Source of the DNA: Thalassotalea sp. ND16A
GTDB lineage: Bacteria; Pseudomonadota; Gammaproteobacteria; Enterobacterales; Alteromonadaceae
Assembly (NCBI RefSeq): GCF_000764205.1
Contig: NZ_JQDZ01000012.1
Location: forward strand, 89,527-153,526
DNA: 64,000 nucleotides
Reading direction: 5' to 3'
Shown here: in pieces, positions 15,994 to 24,627 of the stretch
Position numbering within the stretch: position 1 is the stretch's first letter
Layout of the letters: each line of letters begins with the position of its first letter
The notes under the pieces: generated by a model
Told to the model about the DNA's origin: nothing
The model's database searches: none
The model's input: the letters and a program-made list of their open reading frames with translations, nothing else
Translations under genes and position numbers: made by a program

Positions 15994-18492
15994 CTAAACT
16001 TTTTCAATTTTGATGGCACATTTTTTGAAATCGGTTTCTTTAGACAGTGGATCGGTTGCATCTAAAGTCACTTTATTCACTAAACGGCTGGCATCAAACC
16101 AAGGCATAAATACTAAGCCTCTTGGTGGCTTGTTACGGCCTCGGGTTTCCACTCTTGTTTGCACTTCACCACGACGAGAGATAAGTTTCACCAAATCACC
16201 ACGACGTAAATTACGTTTGCGCGCATCATCCGGATTCATGTAAACCACAGCATCAGGCATTGCTTTATAAAGCTCTGGTACCCGCTGAGTCATTGAACCT
16301 GAATGCCAGTGCTCTAGTACACGACCGGTTGATAACCATAAGTCGTATTCAGCATCCGGGAATTCTGCCGCTGGCTCGTATGGCAAGGCGAAAATTACCG
16401 CGCGGCCATCTGGTTTGCCATAAAAGTCAAAGTCACTGCCAGGTTTCACGTATGGATCAGAGCCTTCTTTAAAGCGCCATTTGGTTTCTTTGCCATCAAC
16501 TACCGGCCAGCGTAAACCACGCTCTTGATGGTATCTGTCATATGGGGCCAAATCATGGGCATGGCCACGACCAAAAGTAGCGTACTCTTCGAATAAGCCC
16601 TTTTGAATGTAGAAACCGAAATCACGAGACTCCTGATTTAATCGGTCATCCGGAACTTCAGATAACGGGAATTCATTTACTTGACCGTTTTCATATAACA
16701 CATTGAACATTGTCTTACCGCGGTACTCCGGCTTTTTCGCCAGTAACTCTTCGGTCCAAACCTCTTCCATTTTAAAGCGTTTTGAAAACTCAACCAATTG
16801 CCATAAATCGGACATTGCGCCTTCTGGAGCATTGACTTGTTGATACCAAGATTGAGTACGACGCTCTGCATTACCATAAACACCTTCTTTCTCTACCCAC
16901 ATTGCTGTTGGCAAAATAAGATCGGCAGCTTGTGCAGTAACCGTTGGGTATGGGTCTGAAACAACGATGAAGTTTTTCGGGTTGCGATAACCTGGTAAGC
17001 CTTCTTCGTTCATGTTGGCCGCAGCTTGCATGTTGTTGTTACATTGCACCCAGTAGAAGTTCAATTCACCATCTTTTAACTTACGGTTTTGCAGAACGGC
17101 ATGGTAACCAGGTTTTGGTGGAATCGTACCTTCTGGCAGTTTCCATATTTTTTCAGCTGTGGCTCTGTGCTTAGGATTAGCAACAACCATATCTGCTGGT
17201 AAACGATGCGAGAACGTACCCACTTCACGGGCGGTACCACAAGCTGATGGTTGACCCGTTAATGAGAACGGGCTATTGCCTGGTGTCGAAATTTTACCGG
17301 TTAACAAGTGAATGTTATAAACCAGGTTGTTGGCCCATACACCACGAGTATGCTGGTTGAAACCCATGGTCCAAAATGACGTCACTTTGATTTTAGGGTC
17401 GGCATAAAGCTCGGCTAAGGCGTTTAATTTATCTACTGGTACGCTTGATAATTCAGAAACGTATTCAGCCGTATACGTAGAAACAAACTTGGCATATTCT
17501 TCAAAATCAATTGGTGAAGAGCCACCCGCGGTTTTACCACTGTTTTTCGCTTTCTTCTCAAGCGGATGCTCAGGACGTAAGCCATAGCCAATGTCGGTAT
17601 TACCTAAACGGAAATTGGTATGCTTGTTAACAAAATCCTTGTTAACTCTGTCTGTTTTAATGATGTAATTGGCAATAAAGTTTAAAATTGCCAAGTCGGT
17701 TTGTGGGGTAAAGATCATGCCGTTATCGGCAAGATCAAAACTGCGATGCTCAAACGTTGATAACACCGCCACTTTCACGTGTGGTGCACTTAAACGGCGA
17801 TCGGTTAAACGCGTCCATAGAATTGGATGCATTTCTGCCATGTTTGAGCCCCACAATACAAAAGCATCGGCCGCTTCTAAATCATCGTAACAACCCATTG
17901 GCTCGTCGATACCAAACGTACGCATAAAGCCACCAACGGCTGATGCCATACAATGACGCGCGTTCGGGTCAATATTGTTGGTACGGAAACCGGCTTTCAT
18001 CAGTTTAACTGCGGCATAACCTTCTTGTACTGTCCACTGACCTGAGCCAAACATACCAACGCCTTCAGGACCCTTCTCTTTTAGCGTCGCCTTGGCTTTT
18101 TCTTCCATGATATCAAAAGCTTGATCCCAGCTGATTGGAGTGAAGTCGCCATTTTTATCAAACTTGCCATCGGTCATTCTTAATAATGGCGTTTGTAAGC
18201 GGTCTTTGCCGTACATGATTTTTGATAAAAAGTAACCTTTAATACAGTTAAGGCCCTTGTTTACTGGTGAGTTAATGTCACCGTGGGTGGCAACAACTTT
18301 ACCATCCATAGTACCGACATTTACACTACAGCCAGTACCACAAAAACGACATGGTGCCTTGTCCCACTTTAACTTGGTTAAATCACTACTGGTAATTAAA
18401 TTAGACGCCGCAGCTGGTACTGCAACCCCGGCAACCGTAGCAGCAGCTGCTACAGCATTTGCCTTGATGAATTCTCTGCGATTCATTTTCAT
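15994..18492 (-). CDS. napA: Periplasmic nitrate reductase catalytic subunit NapA
   Basis: 832 residues, the usual NapA length. It reduces nitrate to nitrite with Mo-bis-MGD. A twin-arginine signal ([10 protein letters not shown], about 4-13) sends the folded protein to the periplasm. The [4Fe-4S] ligands are CRFCGTGC and a later C in GLNCIKGY. The catalytic cysteine lies in the [11 protein letters not shown] block. The start MKMN offers two ATG codons. It depends on the cofactor genes at 3.6-10.4 kb. Confidence 0.97.
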   Translation of the reverse strand: MKMNRREFIKANAVAAAATVAGVAVPAAASNLITSSDLTKLKWDKAPCRFCGTGCSVNVGTMDGKVVATHGDINSPVNKGLNCIKGYFLSKIMYGKDRLQTPLLRMTDGKFDKNGDFTPISWDQAFDIMEEKAKATLKEKGPEGVGMFGSGQWTVQEGYAAVKLMKAGFRTNNIDPNARHCMASAVGGFMRTFGIDEPMGCYDDLEAADAFVLWGSNMAEMHPILWTRLTDRRLSAPHVKVAVLSTFEHRSFDLADNGMIFTPQTDLAILNFIANYIIKTDRVNKDFVNKHTNFRLGNTDIGYGLRPEHPLEKKAKNSGKTAGGSSPIDFEEYAKFVSTYTAEYVSELSSVPVDKLNALAELYADPKIKVTSFWTMGFNQHTRGVWANNLVYNIHLLTGKISTPGNSPFSLTGQPSACGTAREVGTFSHRLPADMVVANPKHRATAEKIWKLPEGTIPPKPGYHAVLQNRKLKDGELNFYWVQCNNNMQAAANMNEEGLPGYRNPKNFIVVSDPYPTVTAQAADLILPTAMWVEKEGVYGNAERRTQSWYQQVNAPEGAMSDLWQLVEFSKRFKMEEVWTEELLAKKPEYRGKTMFNVLYENGQVNEFPLSEVPDDRLNQESRDFGFYIQKGLFEEYATFGRGHAHDLAPYDRYHQERGLRWPVVDGKETKWRFKEGSDPYVKPGSDFDFYGKPDGRAVIFALPYEPAAEFPDAEYDLWLSTGRVLEHWHSGSMTQRVPELYKAMPDAVVYMNPDDARKRNLRRGDLVKLISRRGEVQTRVETRGRNKPPRGLVFMPWFDASRLVNKVTLDATDPLSKETDFKKCAIKIEKV

Positions 18493-18501
18493 GGTTGTTC
18501 C

Positions 18502-18768
18502 TTATTCTTCAGTTATATATTGATGATATACAGGGGCTAAGGTTAATAGCCCTGTATTCGATTTTATTGTGTCTATGTAGTTACCTATGATGTATTGCTG
18601 TGTGGCTTCAATGGTAAAAACAATTTTTCCGGTTTCTGAAATCGCATGTACTTCAGCGCCTGGGATGGCGGTAATTAAGTCTTTAAATTCGTCTTCGCAC
18701 GTTGGGGTGATTTGCGCGACAAAGCTGGCAACATGAAACTCTGCTTGCTTGGTGGTTTCGCTGGTCAT
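18502..18768 (-). CDS. napD: NapA signal-peptide chaperone NapD
   Basis: 88 residues of the ferredoxin-fold NapD family. It binds the NapA twin-arginine signal and holds it until the cofactor is inserted. Recognisable: HVASFVAQITPTCEDEFKDLITAIPGAEVHAISETGKIVFTIE begins each half-fold. Its ATG overlaps the napF stop by one base. It lies immediately upstream of napA. Confidence 0.93.
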   Translation of the reverse strand: MTSETTKQAEFHVASFVAQITPTCEDEFKDLITAIPGAEVHAISETGKIVFTIEATQQYIIGNYIDTIKSNTGLLTLAPVYHQYITEE

Positions 18769-19274
18769 TAATTTAGCTCCTGAATAAGCAGTAATTCGGT
18801 GGAATCAGTTGGACAAGTTTGAATGCATGCGCCACAGCTGGTGCATGCTTGCTGATCAATTTGTGGTTGTGCTATAGCGCCGTTGCTGTAACTGAAAGTG
18901 ATTGCTCTGGCTTCACAAACATCCCGGCAACTTTGGCAATAGACATTGGTTTTGGCCAGACAGTTATCTTTAATATTGAATCGGCTCGGCCAGGCTTTGT
19001 CAGTTCGGTCAGTTTTAAATAGCGGTTCTGAGCAGCTATCAACGCATTTTTCACAAAAGGTACACTCGCCTTTGGTAAAATCAATTTGCGGATAACCGTC
19101 ATTACCTTTGACGATAATGTTTTCTTCGCAAACACTAAGACAATCGCCACATTGGCTACAGTCTTTTATAAATTGCGCTTCCGAGGTGATCCACGGTAAG
19201 CGAAAGGTCGCCAGTTGTGTTACCTTTCTGCCACGCAGAAAATTTCGTTTCGATCGGTTAACGCTGTTGGTCAT
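18768..19274 (-). CDS. napF: Ferredoxin-type protein NapF
   Basis: 168 residues with cysteine clusters CSQCGDCLSVC, CTFCEKCVDSC, CQSCRDVC and CTSCGACIQTC, enough for about four [4Fe-4S] centres. NapF is cytoplasmic and helps to mature NapA. The N-terminus NRSKRNFLRGRK looks partly like a degenerate twin-arginine motif, as is usual in NapF. It is six bases behind the napE stop. Confidence 0.93.
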   Translation of the reverse strand: MTNSVNRSKRNFLRGRKVTQLATFRLPWITSEAQFIKDCSQCGDCLSVCEENIIVKGNDGYPQIDFTKGECTFCEKCVDSCSEPLFKTDRTDKAWPSRFNIKDNCLAKTNVYCQSCRDVCEARAITFSYSNGAIAQPQIDQQACTSCGACIQTCPTDSTELLLIQELN

Positions 19275-19280
19275 TGGTAA

Positions 19281-19436
19281 TTAACTTCCTGGAGGACCCA
19301 TTAATATCTGTGAAATCCAGATGCTGAATCCTAAACCGCCGACTATCAGTACCGCCAGGATTGGGGCAAGAAATACGGTTAAAAAAATAAAGGAAGTTTG
19401 TTCGTCTTTTTTACTAATTTCAGGCGAGTCATTCAT
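19281..19436 (-). CDS. napE: Small membrane protein NapE
   Basis: A 51-residue frame from ATG 19434-19436 to TAA 19281-19283. A polar N-terminus (NDSPEISKKDEQ) precedes one membrane helix (FIFLTVFLAPILAVLIVGG, about 16-34) and GFSIWISQILMGPPG. This matches NapE, the short membrane component found first in nap operons; its biochemical role is not settled. It is the promoter-proximal gene, with the FNR box 63 bp upstream. It is easily missed because of its length. Confidence 0.88.
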   Translation of the reverse strand: MNDSPEISKKDEQTSFIFLTVFLAPILAVLIVGGLGFSIWISQILMGPPGS

Positions 19437-19470
19437 GGCTTTACTCTGTAAATAATTATGCTTTGCAGAG

Positions 19471-19512
19471 AGTATAGTTCAATATGAAAAAAAGCGGCTT
19501 GATCCTGATCAA
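19471..19512 (-). promoter_or_regulatory. FNR-dependent nap promoter
   Basis: TTGATCCTGATCAA (19499-19512) is a perfect FNR palindrome. On the minus strand a TATACT -10 box (19471-19476) lies 22 bp from it, which puts the FNR centre about 41 bp ahead of a start site near 19464: a class II activated promoter. It drives napEFDABC under oxygen limitation. NarP sites could be present but were not resolved. Confidence 0.8.
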
Positions 19513-19631
19513 AGTCCTTAAATTAATTAGGGATATTTGTTGCTGATTGTATAGTTAATGAACGACATCACTAAAATTTCTCTTCAACTCTGTTACACTA
19601 ATGAAATAAATATATTTTTTAATAGGTTAGC

Positions 19632-21758
19632 GTGAGTAATTTGCAAACGTTTGTTGAGGATTTTTGCGCCTCATTGGCGCCAGTCGGCGCCCGTGGTATG
19701 CTGGTTTTTGTCGGTCACCAAGACTGGTTAATTGAGCAGCTGAACAGCCTGTCGAATGTGGCGTATTTTTCTTCGGTTTTGGCCTTTAGTCAACAGCCTA
19801 TTGTTGGGTTAAAACATGTCAATAACAAAAATTATCGGCAACAACTCGGAACCGAACATCAAACCATTTTTTTTAGTGTCGATGATGACTTTAAAGTAGA
19901 TGCATTTGCCGCGCTCAGTGGGACTTTAGTTGCAGGTGGGGTATTGCTCCTAACCATTGCTGAAGAGCATGTTAAAAACAGTGCTTTTTGCCAGCGCTTT
20001 CTCGCCTTAATTCGCGATTATCCACAAATTCATTTGCTTAAACAATCGGCACCACAATTGCCAGAATTAGCCTTCTTTGACAAAGACGTTTCCGATAAAG
20101 TAAGTGAAACTGAAGCTCCATTAGCGTATGGCTGCGCCACTGGCGAACAACAAACGGCAGTGGATAAAATTTTGCGTGTTGTCAGCGGTCATCGTAACCG
20201 CCCGTTAGTACTGACTGCTGATCGGGGGCGGGGTAAATCAACGGCGCTGGCGTTAGCGGCGGCAGAAATATTACGGCAAGGGCATAAACATATCGTAATT
20301 ACCGCGCCGCACCCTGATGCCTTGATTATTTTCTTTAAACATCTCAAACAAGCCCTGCCAGAGGGAATACAGCAAAATAATAGCTTTACCTTTGGGCACG
20401 CCAGTTTGAGCTTCATGGCTCTGGACGTATTAATTGCCCAGCAACCAAAATGTCATGTGTTAATGGTTGATGAAGCTGCGGGTATCCCATTGCCTATGTT
20501 GAGAGTGCTATTAAAGCAGTATCATCGACAGGTTTTTGTATCGACCATACACGGTTATGAAGGCGCTGGAAGAGGCTTTAGTGGCAAATTTATTAAAGAG
20601 TTAAAACAACTTCGCCCAGAAGGTAGTGAGTTTCACATTCAGCAACCCATTCGTTGGCATCAATACGATCCTCTAGAACAATTTACCTTTAACGGTTTAC
20701 TGCTTAATGCCAGCTTAGCCAAGGTACAATACAGCCCGCAGCAATCGTTGTCTTTTCAAGTGCTAAGCGGCCACGATTTGCTTATTGATGAACACTTACT
20801 TAACTCTGTGTTTTCATTGTTAGTAACAGCTCACTATCAGACAAAGCCAAGTGATTTAAAGATGTTACTGGATAACGAACAAGTGTCTCTGGTCATCATG
20901 AAACAGCAACAGCAGCTGTTGGGCATTGCCTGGTTATTGAAAGAGGGCAAAGTGGAACAGCAGTTATCGGCACAGGTAAAACAATCATTGCGACGCATTC
21001 GTGGCCACTTGATACCGCAATCCTTGCTAGTTCATTGTGGTATAGAACAAGCGTTTAGTTACCAGTATTACCGGGTAGTGCGTATTGCGATTCATCCAGA
21101 AATCCAACAGCAGGGATTAGGGACACAATTATTGAGCCATTGCCGAGCATACGCCAAACAACAAGGTGGTGATTTTATCGCTTCCAGCTTTGGCGCCAAT
21201 GCCCAGTTAGTTAAATTTTGGCAAAACAACGATTATGCCATTGCCCGTCTTGGCTTTAACAAAGATGCGGCCAGCGGTGAACATTCGGCCATGGTTCTAC
21301 AGCCACTTTCTTCATCGGCAGCTGAGCTGTTAAAAACTATCACCAGCAGTTTTTATCAAGACTTTCCGTTTTACTTAACTGATGAATATCAATATTTAGC
21401 CACCGATCTGGTACTGCAAATTTTAACGGTTAAGCCTTATTATCCACAGTCAAATATCGATAACAGTGCTGCAGATCAGCGAGCGGTGAAAGACTTTGCC
21501 GCTGGTAATCGGGTACTTTCAAGTTGCGCGCCCGCTTTAGCTCGGGTGTTTTTCTCTGCCTGTGGCGACATAAAGATAAAGGAGCTAACTGAGCAAAAGG
21601 CGATAGCTATATTCATCCGCAAGATATTACAGAAACATAATTGGTTACAAATATGCGATGAATTTGCTATCACCGGGCACAAAGAAGGTGTGGCACAATT
21701 AAGGCATTTTAGTAATATCTATTTATCAGCAGTAACAGTGGTGAGTGCATGCAAGTAA
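19632..21758 (+). CDS. tmcA: tRNA(Met) cytidine acetyltransferase TmcA
   Basis: 708 residues. TmcA makes N4-acetylcytidine at the wobble base of elongator tRNA-Met using ATP and acetyl-CoA. Order of parts: N-terminal domain, a RecD-like helicase domain with Walker A TADRGRGKST (about 196-205) and a DEAAG box, then a GNAT domain (VVRIAIHPEIQQQGLGTQLL, about 481-500) and a C-terminal helical part. The start is GTG at 19632. The last 10 bases overlap the start of the ABC ATPase gene. Confidence 0.95.
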   Translation: MSNLQTFVEDFCASLAPVGARGMLVFVGHQDWLIEQLNSLSNVAYFSSVLAFSQQPIVGLKHVNNKNYRQQLGTEHQTIFFSVDDDFKVDAFAALSGTLVAGGVLLLTIAEEHVKNSAFCQRFLALIRDYPQIHLLKQSAPQLPELAFFDKDVSDKVSETEAPLAYGCATGEQQTAVDKILRVVSGHRNRPLVLTADRGRGKSTALALAAAEILRQGHKHIVITAPHPDALIIFFKHLKQALPEGIQQNNSFTFGHASLSFMALDVLIAQQPKCHVLMVDEAAGIPLPMLRVLLKQYHRQVFVSTIHGYEGAGRGFSGKFIKELKQLRPEGSEFHIQQPIRWHQYDPLEQFTFNGLLLNASLAKVQYSPQQSLSFQVLSGHDLLIDEHLLNSVFSLLVTAHYQTKPSDLKMLLDNEQVSLVIMKQQQQLLGIAWLLKEGKVEQQLSAQVKQSLRRIRGHLIPQSLLVHCGIEQAFSYQYYRVVRIAIHPEIQQQGLGTQLLSHCRAYAKQQGGDFIASSFGANAQLVKFWQNNDYAIARLGFNKDAASGEHSAMVLQPLSSSAAELLKTITSSFYQDFPFYLTDEYQYLATDLVLQILTVKPYYPQSNIDNSAADQRAVKDFAAGNRVLSSCAPALARVFFSACGDIKIKELTEQKAIAIFIRKILQKHNWLQICDEFAITGHKEGVAQLRHFSNIYLSAVTVVSACK

Positions 21759-22639
21759 TTTCAGTACAACACCTGGTCAAGCATTATAAAGATGTGAAAG
21801 CCGTAGACGACATTAGCTTCACTGTGAATAAGGGACAATGCTTTGGCCTGCTCGGGCCAAATGGTGCCGGTAAAACCACAACCATAGAAATCATGGAAGG
21901 CATCATCGGTGCCACATCCGGTAAAGTCAATTACATTACCGAATCAAAAAACGACGTTAGCCAATTAATTGGCATTCAATTTCAAAGTACGGCCTTGCAA
22001 GACTTTCTCACAGTAAAAGAAACCTTAGCGCTGTTTGCGGCGTTTTATGAAAACTCCGTTGAAATTGAAAATTTGGTGAAAATTTGCGATTTAACCGACT
22101 TTGTCGACCGAGATAATGGTTTACTTTCGGGGGGCCAAAAGCAACGATTATTACTGGCCCTGGCGTTAATTAATGACCCGGAAATATTGTTTTTAGATGA
22201 GCCAACTACGGGGTTAGATCCGCAATCTCGACGTCATTTCTGGCAATTAATTGAAAACATTAAAGCGAAAAACAAAACCATCATTTTAACCACTCATTAC
22301 ATGGACGAAGCTGAGCAACTTTGTGATGATATTGTGATCATGAATAAAGGCAAAGTGATAGCGCAAGGCTCGCCCAAGCAATTGCTAAATCGTCACTTTA
22401 AGCAAGTATTCATCTATTTGCCGATTGAAAATATCAGCTTAGAGTTGGCCAAAGAAAACAACTGGCATGTACAAGACACGCATGTGGAAATAAAAACCAC
22501 CAACGTCGAGCAAACGATGAAATCGTTAATCGAGTTGGCCATTCCACTCACCGGCTTACACATTAAATCGGCTAATTTAGACGATTTATTTTTAAAGCTC
22601 ACCGGTCATTCATTAGAAGGGGAGACAGTTCATGTTTAA
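21749..22639 (+). CDS. ABC exporter ATP-binding protein
   Basis: 296 residues with Walker A GPNGAGKTT (about 36-44), signature LSGGQKQRL, Walker B ILFLDEPTTGLD and the H-loop in ILTTHYMDEAEQLCDD. It belongs to the CcmA/DrrA-type group that pairs with ABC-2 permeases. The exported substrate is unknown. It overlaps tmcA by 10 bases and the permease gene by 8, so the three are probably co-translated. Confidence 0.9.
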   Translation: MQVISVQHLVKHYKDVKAVDDISFTVNKGQCFGLLGPNGAGKTTTIEIMEGIIGATSGKVNYITESKNDVSQLIGIQFQSTALQDFLTVKETLALFAAFYENSVEIENLVKICDLTDFVDRDNGLLSGGQKQRLLLALALINDPEILFLDEPTTGLDPQSRRHFWQLIENIKAKNKTIILTTHYMDEAEQLCDDIVIMNKGKVIAQGSPKQLLNRHFKQVFIYLPIENISLELAKENNWHVQDTHVEIKTTNVEQTMKSLIELAIPLTGLHIKSANLDDLFLKLTGHSLEGETVHV

Positions 22640-23639
22640 ATTCTCCCGTTTTATTGCCGTGGTAAAAGCCCGTAACCTGGAATTCTTCCGTGATAAATCA
22701 TCACTGGGCTGGAATATATTTTTTCCGGTGTTGTTGTTGGTCATATTTTCTTTTGTATTTTCCGGGGAAGGCCGGGCAGTTTACAAAGTTGGGGTACTTA
22801 ATCAGGCTGAAACTCAGCACCCATTTTTGCAAACCAAATTCATCGATTTTGTCAATTATGCTGACTTAGACAAAGCGATGGTGAAATTGGATCAACATGA
22901 AATCGATTTGATCATCGATCAACCAGAGCAGCAATATTGGGTTAATGAAGAGTCACCGAAAAGCTATATGGTAGAGAAAATTTTTATCTATGAGGCCAAT
23001 GGTTTTCAACGTATGGTGACTGCCGGAAAGCCAATACGCTATCTAGACTGGGTACTACCGGGAATTTTCGGGATGAATATGATGTTCAGCTGCTTGTTTG
23101 GTGTTGGCTATGTCATTGTTCGTTATCGAAAAAATTCAGTATTAAAACGTTTAAAAGCAACGCCATTATCGGCACTGGAATTTATTTCGGCACAATTGTT
23201 ATCGCGTTTATTTATCGTGTTGTTTATGGTTTCGGTGGTCTATATCGGCTGTGATCTGTTCTTTGACTTCATCATGCTTGGCAGTTATCTGGACTTATTT
23301 ATTATTGCCGTGGTGGGCGCGATGAGTTTAATCAGTTTGGGCCTATTGATCTCTACCCGCAGTAAAAGTCAGGAATTGGTGGGTGGCTTGTTGAATATGG
23401 CAACCTGGCCAATGATGCTACTCTCGGGGGTATGGTTTTCATTAGAAGGCGCACCGCAAATGGTGCAAGCGGTTGCTGAAATATTCCCGTTAACGCATTT
23501 AGTCAGTGCGGCGCGCAGCATCATCACCGAGGGCGCAACACTAAGTGATGTGAGTTACCAATTAATCGTGTTATCGGTTATGACTACCGGGTGCTTAGCT
23601 CTGAGTGCTAAATTATTTAGTTGGGATGGTGATCGTTAA
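22632..23639 (+). CDS. ABC-2 type exporter permease
   Basis: 335 residues: one N-terminal membrane helix, a large non-membrane loop (about 45-135), then a block of about five helices, with the ABC-2 signature around LLNMATWPMMLLSGVWFSLEGAP. This is the membrane half of the exporter whose ATPase is encoded just upstream. The substrate cannot be inferred. It is followed by a CGTCATCCC-type repeat that may act as its terminator. Confidence 0.88.
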   Translation: MFKFSRFIAVVKARNLEFFRDKSSLGWNIFFPVLLLVIFSFVFSGEGRAVYKVGVLNQAETQHPFLQTKFIDFVNYADLDKAMVKLDQHEIDLIIDQPEQQYWVNEESPKSYMVEKIFIYEANGFQRMVTAGKPIRYLDWVLPGIFGMNMMFSCLFGVGYVIVRYRKNSVLKRLKATPLSALEFISAQLLSRLFIVLFMVSVVYIGCDLFFDFIMLGSYLDLFIIAVVGAMSLISLGLLISTRSKSQELVGGLLNMATWPMMLLSGVWFSLEGAPQMVQAVAEIFPLTHLVSAARSIITEGATLSDVSYQLIVLSVMTTGCLALSAKLFSWDGDR

Positions 23640-23674
23640 TTTTTAATTTTCAGTATTAATCAGAAACAATTAAC

Positions 23675-23823
23675 CGCGTCATCCCATCACGAGCAATAGC
23701 GAGATGTGGGACCTCCTTAATTCATAACGAGCCTCTAACGCGGAGTTATTTAAATCACTGCACGCTCAATGAGGTCCCTGATGTCGCTAGTGCTCCTCAG
23801 GGATGACGGCGTGTTTTTTCTTA
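23675..23823. repeat. CGTCATCCC inverted-repeat element, copy A
   Basis: Bounded by CGTCATCCC (from 23677) and GGGATGACG (to 23808), with interior words GGGACCTCCTT and GAGGTCCC. A T-tract (GTGTTTTTTC) follows on the plus strand. Copy B is at 41897-42010. It looks like a dispersed intergenic repeat with terminal inverted repeats of about 10-12 bp, sitting behind the exporter operon. Confidence 0.75.
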
Positions 23824-23862
23824 TATTGTGGAGGTTTCTTAATCGCTCATTTGAGATGGTAA

Positions 23863-24426
23863 TTAAGCCGGCATCTGATAAAAAACCGCATCGACTACGC
23901 CAGCAAGGGTTTGTTCCTGCTCGGTTTTGATATACTTCATGCCGATTTTCTTCATGATGTTTATTGAGCCTAAATTATCAACTTCGGCAACTGCACTATA
24001 AAATTTGGCATCAGTCTGTTTGGCTAAAGCCTGTTGAATTTGCCGTGCCGCTTCGCTGGCAAAACCTTTCCCCCAAGCTTCTTGCTTGAATCTCCAGCCT
24101 AATTCAATATCATCCCAACGTGGAGTGTCGCTGAAAAACTGCATCGGTCTCACCAATATCCAACCAATGAATTGCTTTGTCTCGGTGATAGTCACTTTCC
24201 ATAAACCCCAACCTTTATCGGCATTACGATAAGCGCGAAAACGTGGCAAAAACCGCTGCTCAATATCTTGCCAGGTGCTGGGTTTGCCACCATTGATAAA
24301 GCGCATCACTGCTGGATCTTGGTCAAGATCAAACAATAGTTGCGCGTCACTTTCGTCCATCAAAGCAAAACTTAAACGGGCTGAGTTAGTCACTGTGATC
24401 ATCTGATTTATCCGGTTAATCTGCAT
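23863..24426 (-). CDS. GNAT acetyltransferase, RimJ/RimL-like
   Basis: 187 residues with the RimJ/RimL-type GNAT order: an N-terminal substrate segment (ARLSFALMDESDAQLLFDLDQDPAVMRFINGG), the central strand FIGWILVRPMQF and the acetyl-CoA loop LGWRFKQEAWGKGFASEAARQI. The acceptor could be a protein N-terminus or a small molecule. It is cytoplasmic, and convergent with the ABC exporter operon. Confidence 0.85.
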   Translation of the reverse strand: MQINRINQMITVTNSARLSFALMDESDAQLLFDLDQDPAVMRFINGGKPSTWQDIEQRFLPRFRAYRNADKGWGLWKVTITETKQFIGWILVRPMQFFSDTPRWDDIELGWRFKQEAWGKGFASEAARQIQQALAKQTDAKFYSAVAEVDNLGSINIMKKIGMKYIKTEQEQTLAGVVDAVFYQMPA

Positions 24427-24467
24427 TTTAAAGAGAGGATTGCTCGAACCAGCAACCAGTTAACATC

Positions 24468-24627
24468 GGGCTACGGGCTACGGGCAGTCAGCACAAACTC
24501 GAAGCGAAGTTTAAATTCACCCTATTGTCGGTGAGTTCAACATACCGCTAGTAGCTCATATCTCGTCGCCCCAACCTTTCTGCCTGTACCTTGTACCCCG
24601 TACCTTGTACCCTCTAGTCCCTAGTCC
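24468..24627. repeat. Heptamer-bearing intergenic element behind the S9 peptidase
   Basis: Contains GGGCTAC heptamers (24468-24485), a hairpin GTTTAAATTCACC/GGTGAGTTCAAC (about 24509-24541), CTTGTACC-type repeats (24594-24612) and CTAGTCC repeats (24615-24628). The order is the same as in the napC element. The peptidase TAG stop (24621-24623) is the CTA of a CTAGTCC unit. Confidence 0.85.
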
